Part shown: in pieces, positions 23,866 through 32,310 of the stretch
Layout of the letters: each line of letters opens with the position of its first letter
Numbering within the stretch: position 1 is the stretch's first letter
From: RUG563 sp964549135
GTDB taxonomy: Bacteria; Bacillota; Clostridia; Christensenellales; Aristaeellaceae
Direction: 5' to 3'
NCBI GenBank assembly: GCA_964549135.1
Contig: CAZJUJ010000029.1
Location: forward strand, 1 to 32,354
Length of the DNA stretch: 32,354 nt
The notes under the pieces: generated by a model
What the model saw: only the letters and a program-made list of their open reading frames with translations
Told to the model about the DNA's origin: nothing
Database searches by the model: none
Program-made: the position numbers and the translations under genes

Positions 23866-25839
23866 TCACCCGTTTTGGGCCAGCAGAAGCAATTCTGCCT
23901 CCGTAATCACCGGGATGCCCAGGGCCTGGGCCTTGGTCAGCTTGCTGCCCGCATTTTCCCCGGCCACCACATAGGCGGTTTTCCGGCTGACGCTGCCCGC
24001 CGCCGTGCCGCCATTTTGGCGGATAAATTCCTCTGCCTCCTGCCGGGAAAAGGTGGGCAAGGTGCCGGTGACCACCAGGGTCTTGCCCGTCAGCGCGCCG
24101 CCCGCTGCCTTTATCTCCTCCCGGGGGGATACCCCGGCCTCCAGCAGCCTTTCAATCATCCGCTTGTTTTCCGGGAAGGAGAAAAAGTCTATCACGCTCT
24201 GGGCCACAATATCGCCGATTTCATCGATGGCCATCAGCTGCTCCAGCCCCGCCTTTTCCACCTTTTCCAGGCTGCCAAAGGCCTGGGCCAGATCCCGGGC
24301 GGTGCGCTTGCCAATATTGGGGATGCCGATAGCCAGCAGGAACCGGGATAAATCGCAATGCTTGCTGGCCTCCAGCGCGTCCATCAGGTTCTGGGCCCGC
24401 TTATCCTGAAAGCCATCCAATTGCTGCAGTTCCTCCAGCGTCAGCCGGTAAAGATCGGCGGCGTCCCTCACCCTCAGCTTATCATAGAAAAGATCGGCCG
24501 TTTTTTCGGAAAAGCCGGTAATATCCATGGCATCCCGGGAGGCAAAATGCTTGAGCCGGGCCACCGCCTGGGGGCGGCAGGAATCCTGATTCAGGCAATA
24601 GATATGCGCGCCCCGGATGGTCAGCGGCCCGCCGCAGGCCGGGCATGCCTCGGGGGGCAGAATTTCCTCCCCCGCCGTGCCATCCTCCACCCTGCCCGTA
24701 ATTTCGGGAATCACATCATTGGAGCGGCGAATCCATACCGTGCAGCCCAATTGCAGCTTTTTCCGCTGAATATCGCCGTAATTGTTGAGCGTGGCCTTTC
24801 TGACGGTCACCCCGGCAAAATCCACCGGCGATACATGGGCAAGAGGGGTCAGCTTTCCCGTTCTGCCCAGCTCCCAGGTCACCCTTTCCAGGGTGGCCGT
24901 GCTTTCCTCCGCCGCAAATTTATAAGCCACCGCCCAGCGAGGAAATTTATCGGTATAGCCCATATGCGCCCGGGTGCGCTGATCCATCACCTTGATGACC
25001 GCGCCGTCAATGAGAAAATCCAAATGCTCCCGCTGCTGCTCAATTTCCCGCACCAAATCCAGGGCCGCCGCCGGATCCTTCGCCGTGCGGAAATAGGGGC
25101 TGATGGGAAAGCCCTGCTCCCGGAGGAAGGCAATCATCCCCGGCTGATCGGAAAAGGGCGGATTTTCGATGGTGCCCACCTGATAGAAGAAGGCGGAAAG
25201 ATTGCGGGAGGCGGTCACCGCAGGATCCAGATTCCGCAGCGCCCCCGCCGCCGCATTCCGGGCGTTTTTCAGCGGCTCAGCCGCCGTCTGATTGTATTTT
25301 TCCAGGGCGCTGAGCCGCATGATGCATTCGCCCTGCACCTCGATTTTCCCCTGCCACGGAATGGAAAGAGGCACATCCCGAATGGTGCGGGCCTGGGGCA
25401 GAATGGCCTCCCCCACGATGCCGTTGCCCCGGGTGGCGGCCTCCACCAGCACGCCCTGATCATAGGTCAGATTCAGCGTCAGCCCATCGAATTTATATTC
25501 CACCCCAAAGGCAAGGGGCGGCAGGGAGGCATCCTGGGCGCGCAGCTTTTCCGCCCGGTCAAACCAGGCGGCCAATTCCTCCTCGCTCTGTGCCTTATCC
25601 ATGCTCCAGAGCCGGGAAATATGGGTATGCTGGCGGAAGGCGCTCAGCGGCGCGCCGCCCACCCTGAGGGAGGGGGAATCGGGCAGAATCACGCCCGTCT
25701 CCTTTTCCATCTGCTGCAGCTGCGTATAGAGCCCATCCCATTCCGCATCCGAAATCAGCGGCTCATCCAGCACATAATAGGCATGGGCCGTCTTATTCAG
25801 ATAATCCACCAGCGATTGCATATCCTGCTGCCATTTCAT
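23866..25839 (-). CDS. ligA: NAD-dependent DNA ligase
   Basis: A 657-residue NAD+-dependent ligase that seals nicks in replication and repair. Domain order is complete: Ia (YYVLDEPLISDAEWD, about 22), the adenylation domain with the nucleophile K116 in EYKFDGL, the OB fold, a four-cysteine zinc site (CPACGG ... CLNQDSC, about 405), helix-hairpin-helix repeats (about 440-570) and a C-terminal BRCT domain starting near LTGKTLVVTGTLP (about 580). The motif I form EYKFDG departs slightly from the common EPKIDG. The start at 25839 has AGGTGAGG upstream. It follows pcrA by 71 bp, the classic Firmicutes order. Confidence 0.97.
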   Translation of the reverse strand: MKWQQDMQSLVDYLNKTAHAYYVLDEPLISDAEWDGLYTQLQQMEKETGVILPDSPSLRVGGAPLSAFRQHTHISRLWSMDKAQSEEELAAWFDRAEKLRAQDASLPPLAFGVEYKFDGLTLNLTYDQGVLVEAATRGNGIVGEAILPQARTIRDVPLSIPWQGKIEVQGECIMRLSALEKYNQTAAEPLKNARNAAAGALRNLDPAVTASRNLSAFFYQVGTIENPPFSDQPGMIAFLREQGFPISPYFRTAKDPAAALDLVREIEQQREHLDFLIDGAVIKVMDQRTRAHMGYTDKFPRWAVAYKFAAEESTATLERVTWELGRTGKLTPLAHVSPVDFAGVTVRKATLNNYGDIQRKKLQLGCTVWIRRSNDVIPEITGRVEDGTAGEEILPPEACPACGGPLTIRGAHIYCLNQDSCRPQAVARLKHFASRDAMDITGFSEKTADLFYDKLRVRDAADLYRLTLEELQQLDGFQDKRAQNLMDALEASKHCDLSRFLLAIGIPNIGKRTARDLAQAFGSLEKVEKAGLEQLMAIDEIGDIVAQSVIDFFSFPENKRMIERLLEAGVSPREEIKAAGGALTGKTLVVTGTLPTFSRQEAEEFIRQNGGTAAGSVSRKTAYVVAGENAGSKLTKAQALGIPVITEAELLLLAQNG

Positions 25840-25868
25840 GGCCTGATCCTCACCTTTCACACGAAAAT

Positions 25869-25900
25869 GACGAACGCGCCCCACGGGGAGGTGCGTTCAT
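25869..25900 (-). terminator. Hairpin between pcrA and ligA (attenuator or weak terminator)
   Basis: GAACGC (25872-25877) and GCGTTC (25893-25898), with CCCC / GGGG pairing inside, form a stable hairpin, followed on the minus strand by GTCATTTTCG. The U-run is short, so partial termination is more likely than a full stop. No promoter for ligA was seen after it. Confidence 0.45.
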
Positions 25901-25910
25901 CGCAAGGGCG

Positions 25911-28184
25911 TTATTCATCCACTTTGATAATCGGCGCGATGGAAAGGGAAAATTCCTTGGTGCCATAGGCGGTAAAGGCAATCATGATCCGTGCATCCGC
26001 GCCGGTGCCCTGCACCTGCTGCACCGTTCCTTCCCCAAATTTCCGATGCAGCACATGATCCCCGGGCTTGAACATGGCGCTGACCGGGCTGGCCGAAACA
26101 GACCGGGCCGCGGAGGGCACAAAGCCCTTCTGCACCCCGGGAATATTCAGCGCCCCGCGCCCGGAGGCGGTCATGCCGGGGGTGCCAAAGCTCAGATCCC
26201 GGGGCCGATCCCGCCGGTTCATGGGCGCGGGCTTGGCGGGTTCCGGCGCAAAGGAGCGGCGGCTGGCCTCCGCCCATTCATCGGTAATCAGCCGCTCGGG
26301 AATTTCCTTCAGGAAGGGCGAGGGCGGATTATGGGTAATCTGATTAAAGAGCATCCGCCGCCGGGCAAAGGAAAGGAACAGCTTCTTCCGCGCCCGGGTC
26401 ATGCCCACATAGCAGAGGCGGCGCTCCTCCTCCATCCGGTTTTCATCCATAGCCGTGCGCATGGAGGGGAAAATGCCCTCCTCCAGCCCGGCCAGAAACA
26501 CCGCCTCGTATTCCAGGCCCTTGGCGCTGTGCAGCGTCATCAGGGTCACATACTGGGGCGCTTCCTCCTGGCGATCCAGATCGGTCACCAGCGATACATT
26601 TTCCAGGAAGGCCTCCAGCGTCTTTTCCTGGGATTGGCTTTCAAATTCCTTGGCTGCGCCTGCAAATTCCATCAGGTTCTCCAGGCGGGTGCGGGCCTCG
26701 TCATTGCCCTCCACCTCAAATTGCGCCTTCAGCCCCGTTTCCTTGAGCATGCCCTCCACAAATTCGGAAAGGGGCATGGTCTCCTTCATGGCGGTCAGCT
26801 TCATCAGCAGCAGCGCAAATTCCGAAATGCATTTCCGGGGGCGGGAGGAAAGCTCCGCCGGGGGATCATTGATCACCGAAAAGAGGGGCAGCCCCTCCTG
26901 CCGGGCATGCTCCTGAAGAAGCGCGACGGTGCTGTCGCCGATGGAGCGCTTGGGCGTATTGATGATGCGAACTAGGGATACATCATCGGCAGGATTGACA
27001 ATCACCCGCAGATAGGCCAGGGCATCGCGAACCTCCCGGCGATCATAGAACCGGGTGCCGCCGAACACCTTGTAGGGGATGCCCGCCCGCATCAGCATTT
27101 CTTCCAATACACGGCTCTGGGCATGCATCCGGTAAAGCACGGCCATCTGGGAAAAGGGCATGGCCTGCTTCTGCATTTTCCTGATCTGCTCACAGATCCA
27201 GGCCGCCTCCTCCCGCTCATCCCCGGCGCTGTAGAGGCGAATTTTTTCGCCCTCCCCCGCATCCGTCCACAGCATCTTTTCCTTGCGGCCCTTGTTATGG
27301 GCAATCACCTGATTGGCCGCATCCAGAATATTGGCGGTGGAACGGTAATTCTGCTCCAGCTTGATTACCCGGGCATCGGGAAAATCCTTTTCAAAATCCA
27401 GAATATTGCGGATATCCGCCCCGCGCCAGCCGTAAATGGATTGATCGTCATCGCCCACCACGCAGAGATTGCGGCTCTCCTGGGTGATCAGGCGCACGAA
27501 GGTATACTGGGCGGCGTTGGTATCCTGATATTCATCCACATGCACATACCGGAATTTCTGCCGGTAAAAATCCAGCACCGGCGGATGATCCACAAATAAT
27601 TGCAGCGTGCGCAGCAAAAGATCGTCAAAATCCAGGGCGTTGGCGGCCCGGAGACGCTGCTCATAGTAATGGAAAATATCGTGAAGCTGCTGGCTGTGGT
27701 AATCCTTGGGCGATTCCTGGAACCATTCATCCGGGGTCAGCATCCGGTTTTTGGCATCGGATATTTTGCTGCGGATCTCCCGGACGGGAATCTTGCTTTC
27801 ATCCAGGCTCAAGGTCTTGATGGCATCCTTGATCACCCGGTTCTGATCATCCTCATCATAGATGGTGAAGGAGCGCTGATAGCCGATTTTTTCAATATCT
27901 CTCCGCAATATCCGCACGCAGACGGAGTGGAAGGTGCCAATCCACATTTCCTCCGCGTTTGCGCCTACCAGCTTTTCCACGCGTTCCTTCATTTCCCTTG
28001 CAGCCTTGTTGGTAAAGGTCAGGGCCAGAATATGCCAGGGCTGCACGCCGTTATCCATCAGATTGGCAATACGATAGGTCACCGTACGGGTCTTTCCGCT
28101 GCCAGCGCCGGCCAGAATCAGCACCGGCCCCTCCAGCGTTTCCGCCGCCTGGCGCTGCATCGGGTTCAGGGCAGTTAAATCCAT
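25911..28184 (-). CDS. pcrA: ATP-dependent DNA helicase PcrA/UvrD
   Basis: A 757-residue superfamily 1A 3'-5' helicase used in repair and in rolling-circle plasmid replication. Motif I (Walker A) is AGAGSGKTRT with K31, motif II VDEYQDTN, motif III DDDQSIYGWRGAD, motif IV LEQNYRST, motif V TLHSAKGLEYEAVF, and motif VI YVGMTRARK. The C-terminal part ends in a Tudor-like region (FKPGDHVLHRKFGEGTVQQV) as in PcrA. Two in-frame ATG codons lie close together: the second (28184) is six bases from AGAGGA and is preferred over 28190, which abuts it. The first ATG overlaps the stop of the upstream regulator gene. Confidence 0.97.
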   Translation of the reverse strand: MDLTALNPMQRQAAETLEGPVLILAGAGSGKTRTVTYRIANLMDNGVQPWHILALTFTNKAAREMKERVEKLVGANAEEMWIGTFHSVCVRILRRDIEKIGYQRSFTIYDEDDQNRVIKDAIKTLSLDESKIPVREIRSKISDAKNRMLTPDEWFQESPKDYHSQQLHDIFHYYEQRLRAANALDFDDLLLRTLQLFVDHPPVLDFYRQKFRYVHVDEYQDTNAAQYTFVRLITQESRNLCVVGDDDQSIYGWRGADIRNILDFEKDFPDARVIKLEQNYRSTANILDAANQVIAHNKGRKEKMLWTDAGEGEKIRLYSAGDEREEAAWICEQIRKMQKQAMPFSQMAVLYRMHAQSRVLEEMLMRAGIPYKVFGGTRFYDRREVRDALAYLRVIVNPADDVSLVRIINTPKRSIGDSTVALLQEHARQEGLPLFSVINDPPAELSSRPRKCISEFALLLMKLTAMKETMPLSEFVEGMLKETGLKAQFEVEGNDEARTRLENLMEFAGAAKEFESQSQEKTLEAFLENVSLVTDLDRQEEAPQYVTLMTLHSAKGLEYEAVFLAGLEEGIFPSMRTAMDENRMEEERRLCYVGMTRARKKLFLSFARRRMLFNQITHNPPSPFLKEIPERLITDEWAEASRRSFAPEPAKPAPMNRRDRPRDLSFGTPGMTASGRGALNIPGVQKGFVPSAARSVSASPVSAMFKPGDHVLHRKFGEGTVQQVQGTGADARIMIAFTAYGTKEFSLSIAPIIKVDE

Positions 28185-28186
28185 AT

Positions 28187-28471
28187 TCATTCCTCTTTTT
28201 CACGCATGCGTTCAATGGCCAGCTTGTATCCCTCTGCGCCGTAAACCAGGCAGCGGTTGACCCGGCTGATGGTGGCGGTGCTGGCATGGGTAATATCGGC
28301 AATCTGGGCATAGGTCATCCCCTGCTCCAGATACCGGGCCACTTCAAAGCGCTGCGCCATGCTGTTGATTTCCTGGATGGTACACAGATCGTCAAAAAAA
28401 CGCTGCAGCTCCTCCCTTGTTTTCATCCTCAGAATGGCATCCAGCAAGGGGGTGGTATCATCGTGTGTCAT
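28187..28471 (-). CDS. YerC/TrpR-family transcriptional regulator
   Basis: A 94-residue helical protein of the YerC/YecD group related to the trp repressor. Visible features are LRMKTREELQRFFDDLCTIQEI and the helix-turn-helix MTYAQIADITHASTATISRVNRCLVYG (about residues 50-76). In Firmicutes this small regulator commonly precedes pcrA. The start at 28471 is six bases after GAGGG; earlier in-frame ATG codons lie farther out, within the likely promoter region. Its stop lies at the pcrA start, suggesting translational coupling. A TATACT box about 30 bp upstream of the start may be its -10, but the -35 is poor. Its DNA target is unknown. Confidence 0.88.
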   Translation of the reverse strand: MTHDDTTPLLDAILRMKTREELQRFFDDLCTIQEINSMAQRFEVARYLEQGMTYAQIADITHASTATISRVNRCLVYGAEGYKLAIERMREKEE

Positions 28472-28567
28472 GCGCATCCCTCGTTTCTTGCTTTTCTGCT
28501 TTAGTATACCATAAAATCCGCCCAAAAGAAAGCATATTCCGGGAAAAAAGCAATGTCCTTTCCCGGC

Positions 28568-28597
28568 TTGACACTCAGGGAAACGATGAATTATAAT
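28568..28597 (+). promoter_or_regulatory. Promoter of the acetyltransferase-heparinase operon
   Basis: TTGACA (28568-28573) and TATAAT (28592-28597) with an 18-bp spacer, both perfect, 44 bp before the start codon. Confidence 0.85.
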
Positions 28598-28641
28598 GAG
28601 AAGCGGAAAAAATGATGAAATTCGACTGGGAGGGAACGGCT

Positions 28642-29193
28642 ATGCCCTTTGATACCGAGCGCGAGCCCCAGCTTTTTGAGCAATTGACCCGCTATGCCCA
28701 CGAAACGGATAATGATCAGGATAATCGCCGCCGGGCAGAGCTATTGGGTTTTGGCGGCCGGGATAACCGCATCGCCCCCGGCGCCATCATCCGTCTGCAC
28801 GATAAAAGCGCCGTGGGCCGCCATGTATTCATCGGGCTCTACAGCTATCTGAACGGGCGAATCACCCTGGAGGATGATGTGCTGATCGGCCCCCACTGCG
28901 CCATCACCGCCGGGCATCACAAATTCGATCCCGCTACCGGCTCCTTTTCCGCCCGCACCGAGGGGGATTACGATAATTCCATCGTCATCGGCAGGGGCAG
29001 CTGGCTGGCAGCCGGGGTAACGGTCACCGCGGGCGTCCGCATCGGCCGGGCCAATCTGATCTGCGCCGGGGCGGTCGTCACCCATTCCACCCCGGATTAT
29101 GCCATCATGGCGGGCGTTCCGGCCCGGCAGATGGGCAGGATCGATCCCGACACCGGGGAATATATCTGGTTTGCCCGGGAGGAAGGAAAATGA
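28642..29193 (+). CDS. Hexapeptide-repeat acyltransferase (sugar O-acetyltransferase-like)
   Basis: A 183-residue left-handed beta-helix acyltransferase of the maltose/galactoside acetyltransferase type, which transfers acetyl from acetyl-CoA to a sugar hydroxyl. The repeats run from about residue 45 to the end (AVGRHVFIGLYSYLNGRITLEDDVLIGPHCAITAG, by position about 56-90), with the likely catalytic histidine in GHHKFDP and the C-terminal MAGVPARQMG motif. GGGAGGGA lies upstream of the chosen start; an ATG ten codons earlier has no such site. It overlaps the heparinase-like gene by four bases (ATGA), so the pair is translationally coupled. Its acceptor may be an oligosaccharide handled by that gene. 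Confidence 0.88.
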   Translation: MPFDTEREPQLFEQLTRYAHETDNDQDNRRRAELLGFGGRDNRIAPGAIIRLHDKSAVGRHVFIGLYSYLNGRITLEDDVLIGPHCAITAGHHKFDPATGSFSARTEGDYDNSIVIGRGSWLAAGVTVTAGVRIGRANLICAGAVVTHSTPDYAIMAGVPARQMGRIDPDTGEYIWFAREEGK

Positions 29194-31292
29194 AGTGGCT
29201 ACTGCAGCAACAAACCCGAAACGGCCAGATTTTCCCCTCTCCCCGCCCGCATGAGATTCTGGAGGAAACCCCGCCCACCTTTTCCTGGCTGGAAGTGGAG
29301 AATGTCCCCCGCTATCGCGTCAGCATCCGAAAAAAAGGCGAGGCGGCGCTTTTCTGGACTGGTGAAACCGAAAAAACCTATCTCACCCCGCCGCTGCTTC
29401 TGCCGCCCGGGGAATATGAATGGCAGCTTTCCACCCAGGATGCCCGGCGGATGTGGCTGCCCTTTTCCATTGCCGGGGACGCGGTGGAATTTCTCCGTCC
29501 CACCGGCAGGCAGATCTTCGATTCCGTGCCCGCCGTTCGCCCCCGGCATCTCTTTTTTGCCGGGGATATTCCGGGGATTCTTCACTCCCGCCCCGCCGCC
29601 GTCGAAACGCTGAAGCGCACCATCGCTCTGGCCCTCTCCCAGCCCCTGCCCTCTCCGCCCCGCTTCCACCGGGAGGAAAGTGCCCTGCCCTACCGGGAGT
29701 ATTTCGGCCGTCATCGGGATGACTGCGACCGCAATCTGGTGGCCTGCGCCCTGGGGCACGCGCTGCTTGGGGATGCCCGGGCGGGCCGCCGGGCAAAGGA
29801 GCTGCTGCTTACCCTCTGCGATTGGAGCAGCGAGGGTCCCTGCTCGCTGGAGGGCCCCTGGGGCGATGAAATCGGCCTGAGCCATGCCCGCTGCCTGCCC
29901 GCGGTATTTGATCTTTGCCATGATCTATTGGATGAAAAGCAGCGCCTGCATGTCGCCCGCACCATTGCCCTCTACGCCGAGCAATGCCTGCGTCTGTTGC
30001 GCCGCATTGATTTCTGCCAGAATCCGGGAAATTCCCATGCCGGGCGGCTTCCCGCCTATCTGGGAGAGGCGGCCATGGCGCTCAAGGGCACGGGGGTGCG
30101 CACGGACGAAGAATTGATCCGCTGGCTGGAGGAGGCCGCCGAAATCTACGGCGGTATCTTTCCCTATTTCGGCGGGGCGGACGGCGGCTGGGCGGAGGGC
30201 GCCTTCTATGCCAGCAGCTACACCAAATGGTTTCTGCCCTTCTTTCTGGCGGTGGAGCGCTTTTCGGGCTTTGATTATCTCTGCCGCCCCTTCTATCGCC
30301 ATTTTGTCTGCTATCTGCAGCATTTCTGCCCCCCGGGCTGGGAAATCCATCCCTTTGGGGATGGCTATTGGTGCCATCCCGATGATGCGGAATGGCCCGG
30401 CTTCATGGCCCAGAATCCCTATCATATCTATACCGAGCGCTATGGCGATGCCTGCCTGCGGGCCTGGTCGCAGAATGCCCAGCAGCAGGATATCTTTAAG
30501 CTGCATCTGTTGGATGTATTTTTGCCCGAGCGGGAAGCAAGCCATCCCTTCCCGCCCCAGCCCCTTTCCCGCGCCATGCTTTTCCCCGATACCGGCCTGA
30601 TCAGCCTGCATACCGATCCCGTCCATCCCGATACCGAAATCGCCCTGGTGGCCCGGTGCAGCCGCTTTGCCAGCATCAGCCACAGCCATGCCGATCAGGG
30701 CAGCTTCGCTCTGCTCTGCGGCGGCACGGCGCTGATCTCCCCCTCGGGCTATTTCGGGCGGCAATACGGAACCAGGCATCATTTTGGGTGGACGAATCAA
30801 ACCAGGGCCCATAATACGATCCTCATTGACGGCATGGGCCAAAGGCCCTTCAGCTTTGAGGCCCAGGGCCAGGTGCTTTCCGCCCAGGATCACGGGGATC
30901 ATCTGACGGCGGAAATTGATCCCAGCCCCGCCTATTCCTGGGTGCGCGCCTGGACGCGGCATTTCTCCCTGACGGCGGATGCCCTGATCCTGACCGATCG
31001 GATCCGGCTGGATGAGCCCCGGGAAATCAGCTGGCTTCTCCATGCCCTGTCCCGGCCTGAGGAAGGGGATGCGGAAATCCTGATTCGACGAAAGGGCGTG
31101 CGCCTTTCCATCCGGATCGCGGCGGGGCTTCTGCCTCATCCCCAAATCCGGGATCAATTTGATGTGCCCCTGAATGAAGGCGAGCCCGCGGCCTATCATG
31201 TCTCCATGCCGCCCCAATTCCACATGACCTGGAAAACCGAAAAGAAACGCGAGCATCTGATCCAGGCCATCTTCCGCATCGAAAAAGAATAA
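29190..31292 (+). CDS. Heparinase II/III family protein (polysaccharide lyase-like)
   Basis: A 700-residue protein with heparinase II/III architecture: an N-terminal beta domain (about 1-105, DUF4962-like, opening with TPPTFSWLEVENVPRYRVSI), an alpha-helical toroid (about 115-430), and a C-terminal beta-sandwich lyase domain (about 460-690). The last carries SISHSHADQGSFALLCGG and RAHNTILIDGMGQRP, the conserved core of this superfamily. Members cleave uronic-acid polysaccharides or oligosaccharides by beta-elimination. There is no signal peptide, so it likely acts on imported oligosaccharides in the cytoplasm. The start overlaps the acetyltransferase stop (ATGA). The target glycan is not readable from sequence. 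No clear terminator follows. Confidence 0.88.
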   Translation: MKWLLQQQTRNGQIFPSPRPHEILEETPPTFSWLEVENVPRYRVSIRKKGEAALFWTGETEKTYLTPPLLLPPGEYEWQLSTQDARRMWLPFSIAGDAVEFLRPTGRQIFDSVPAVRPRHLFFAGDIPGILHSRPAAVETLKRTIALALSQPLPSPPRFHREESALPYREYFGRHRDDCDRNLVACALGHALLGDARAGRRAKELLLTLCDWSSEGPCSLEGPWGDEIGLSHARCLPAVFDLCHDLLDEKQRLHVARTIALYAEQCLRLLRRIDFCQNPGNSHAGRLPAYLGEAAMALKGTGVRTDEELIRWLEEAAEIYGGIFPYFGGADGGWAEGAFYASSYTKWFLPFFLAVERFSGFDYLCRPFYRHFVCYLQHFCPPGWEIHPFGDGYWCHPDDAEWPGFMAQNPYHIYTERYGDACLRAWSQNAQQQDIFKLHLLDVFLPEREASHPFPPQPLSRAMLFPDTGLISLHTDPVHPDTEIALVARCSRFASISHSHADQGSFALLCGGTALISPSGYFGRQYGTRHHFGWTNQTRAHNTILIDGMGQRPFSFEAQGQVLSAQDHGDHLTAEIDPSPAYSWVRAWTRHFSLTADALILTDRIRLDEPREISWLLHALSRPEEGDAEILIRRKGVRLSIRIAAGLLPHPQIRDQFDVPLNEGEPAAYHVSMPPQFHMTWKTEKKREHLIQAIFRIEKE

Positions 31293-31411
31293 CAGCCGTC
31301 AGCAAACTGCGCTTCCGAATCAGCCTGTAAAGAAACCGGCTGCCATGCCTTCTTGGATTCCGGGCAATCGTTTTGCTCCCGCGTGCATGTTGAATTAAAA
31401 TCGGAGGTATC

Positions 31412-32085
31412 ATGCGTAAATACCTTGCTCTTTTATGTCTCATTCTTTGTCTTGTAGTAGGCTCATCTGCACTTTCCGAATCGATTGCATTGGAGACTTG
31501 CTCTATAGAGCTGTACTTACCAGACAACTGGATATGCGTAAATAGCAATAATGTACAGGAGTTGGACGCGACATATGACTTCATTTCCGAATATGTTTCC
31601 ATAATCAAAGACTCTGTGAATACTATTGTTGTAGTTCCCCCTGACGCTTCATATGATTCAGAGGACTATTTGGAAATATCGGTTTTACCCATGGAATCAT
31701 ATCATCGCGATTATTCAACTATGACCAAAGAGCAACTGAGTAATGTTGGCGATTCTTTTTTGCGCAGCGGAGAATATGGTGCGTATGAGCTAACCTATAC
31801 AAAGAGTGGTACTCCGCTTTTGAAATTGCATAGTACTGTAATACAATCTGTAAATAGTGTATTTGTGACAAATAAGCAGGAGTACGAATCACCATCAAAT
31901 GTTACGGCAATTGGTCCTCAATAGAATCAACCAATGCGCTTTACTCTATCGTCGATAGCATTACTGTTGATGACGATAACATAACTTGGTGGGATTTGTT
32001 TATCCAGTATAGAGCATTGATAACCATTCCGATCGGTTCACTAATCGCAATTCTAATCGTGAAAAGGAAACGCTATCGAAAGTAA
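31412..32085 (+). pseudogene. Secreted/membrane-anchored hypothetical protein, frameshifted
   Basis: The 5' part (31412-31924) encodes 170 residues with a clear signal peptide (KYLALLCLILCLVVG) and no known domain. It stops at a TAG, but a -1 change of frame near 31880-31887 continues as ITIKCYGNWSSIESTNALY..., then a hydrophobic segment (LITIPIGSLIAILIV) and a KRKRYRK stop-transfer tail, ending at 32083-32085. The continuation looks protein-like and completes a signal peptide, domain and C-terminal anchor plan, so a single-base deletion is likely. No slippery heptamer was seen that would support programmed frameshifting. The gene is visibly more AT-rich than its neighbours, suggesting transfer. 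CGGAGGT precedes the start. Confidence 0.7.
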
Positions 32086-32096
32086 TTTGTGGGGAT

Positions 32097-32128
32097 GGCG
32101 GAGCTTCGAAAAGAAGCTCCGCCTTTTC
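32097..32128 (+). terminator. Rho-independent terminator after the frameshifted gene
   Basis: GGCGGAGCTTC (32097-32107) and GAAGCTCCGCC (32113-32123) form an 11-bp perfect stem with a GAAAA loop, followed by TTTTCTAT. It lies 11 bp after the second-frame stop. Confidence 0.92.
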
Positions 32129-32160
32129 TATACCCTCCAAACAAGAAAGGACGTGAGAAA

Positions 32161-32310
32161 ATGATCACTCGTATTTTCGGCACGGTCACTGGCGGTCGCC
32201 TCAATCTTCACGCGGCTGCGGATTCTTCCGCTTCCATCCTCGCGAGCATTCCCAATGAAACCCTGCTCGTCGTTACGATAAGGTACAATAAATTGCACCA
32301 AAAGAAATAG
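32161..32310 (+). pseudogene. SH3b domain fragment, truncated
   Basis: A 49-residue open frame with AAAGGA upstream. Its first 35 residues, GTVTGGRLNLHAAADSSAS followed by ILASIPNETLLVV, match the start of bacterial SH3 (SH3b) domains, which usually bind peptidoglycan. Family members continue with a W/Y-rich second half; here the frame runs into unrelated IRYNKLHQKK and stops at 32310. The break lies near 32276-32283, beside a GGTACAAT / ATTGCACC palindrome (32282-32299). It is probably the remnant of a longer cell-wall protein cut by a deletion or insertion. The last 44 bases of the window hold no identifiable feature. Confidence 0.6.

Noticed and set aside
24358..25968. 536-codon plus-strand frame opposite ligA
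   Set aside because: Antisense to a complete DNA ligase with all domains; compositional artefact.
31875..31900. Programmed -1 frameshift in the secreted-protein gene
   Set aside because: No X-XXY-YYZ slippery heptamer or strong downstream hairpin was seen, so a plain mutation or sequencing error is more likely.
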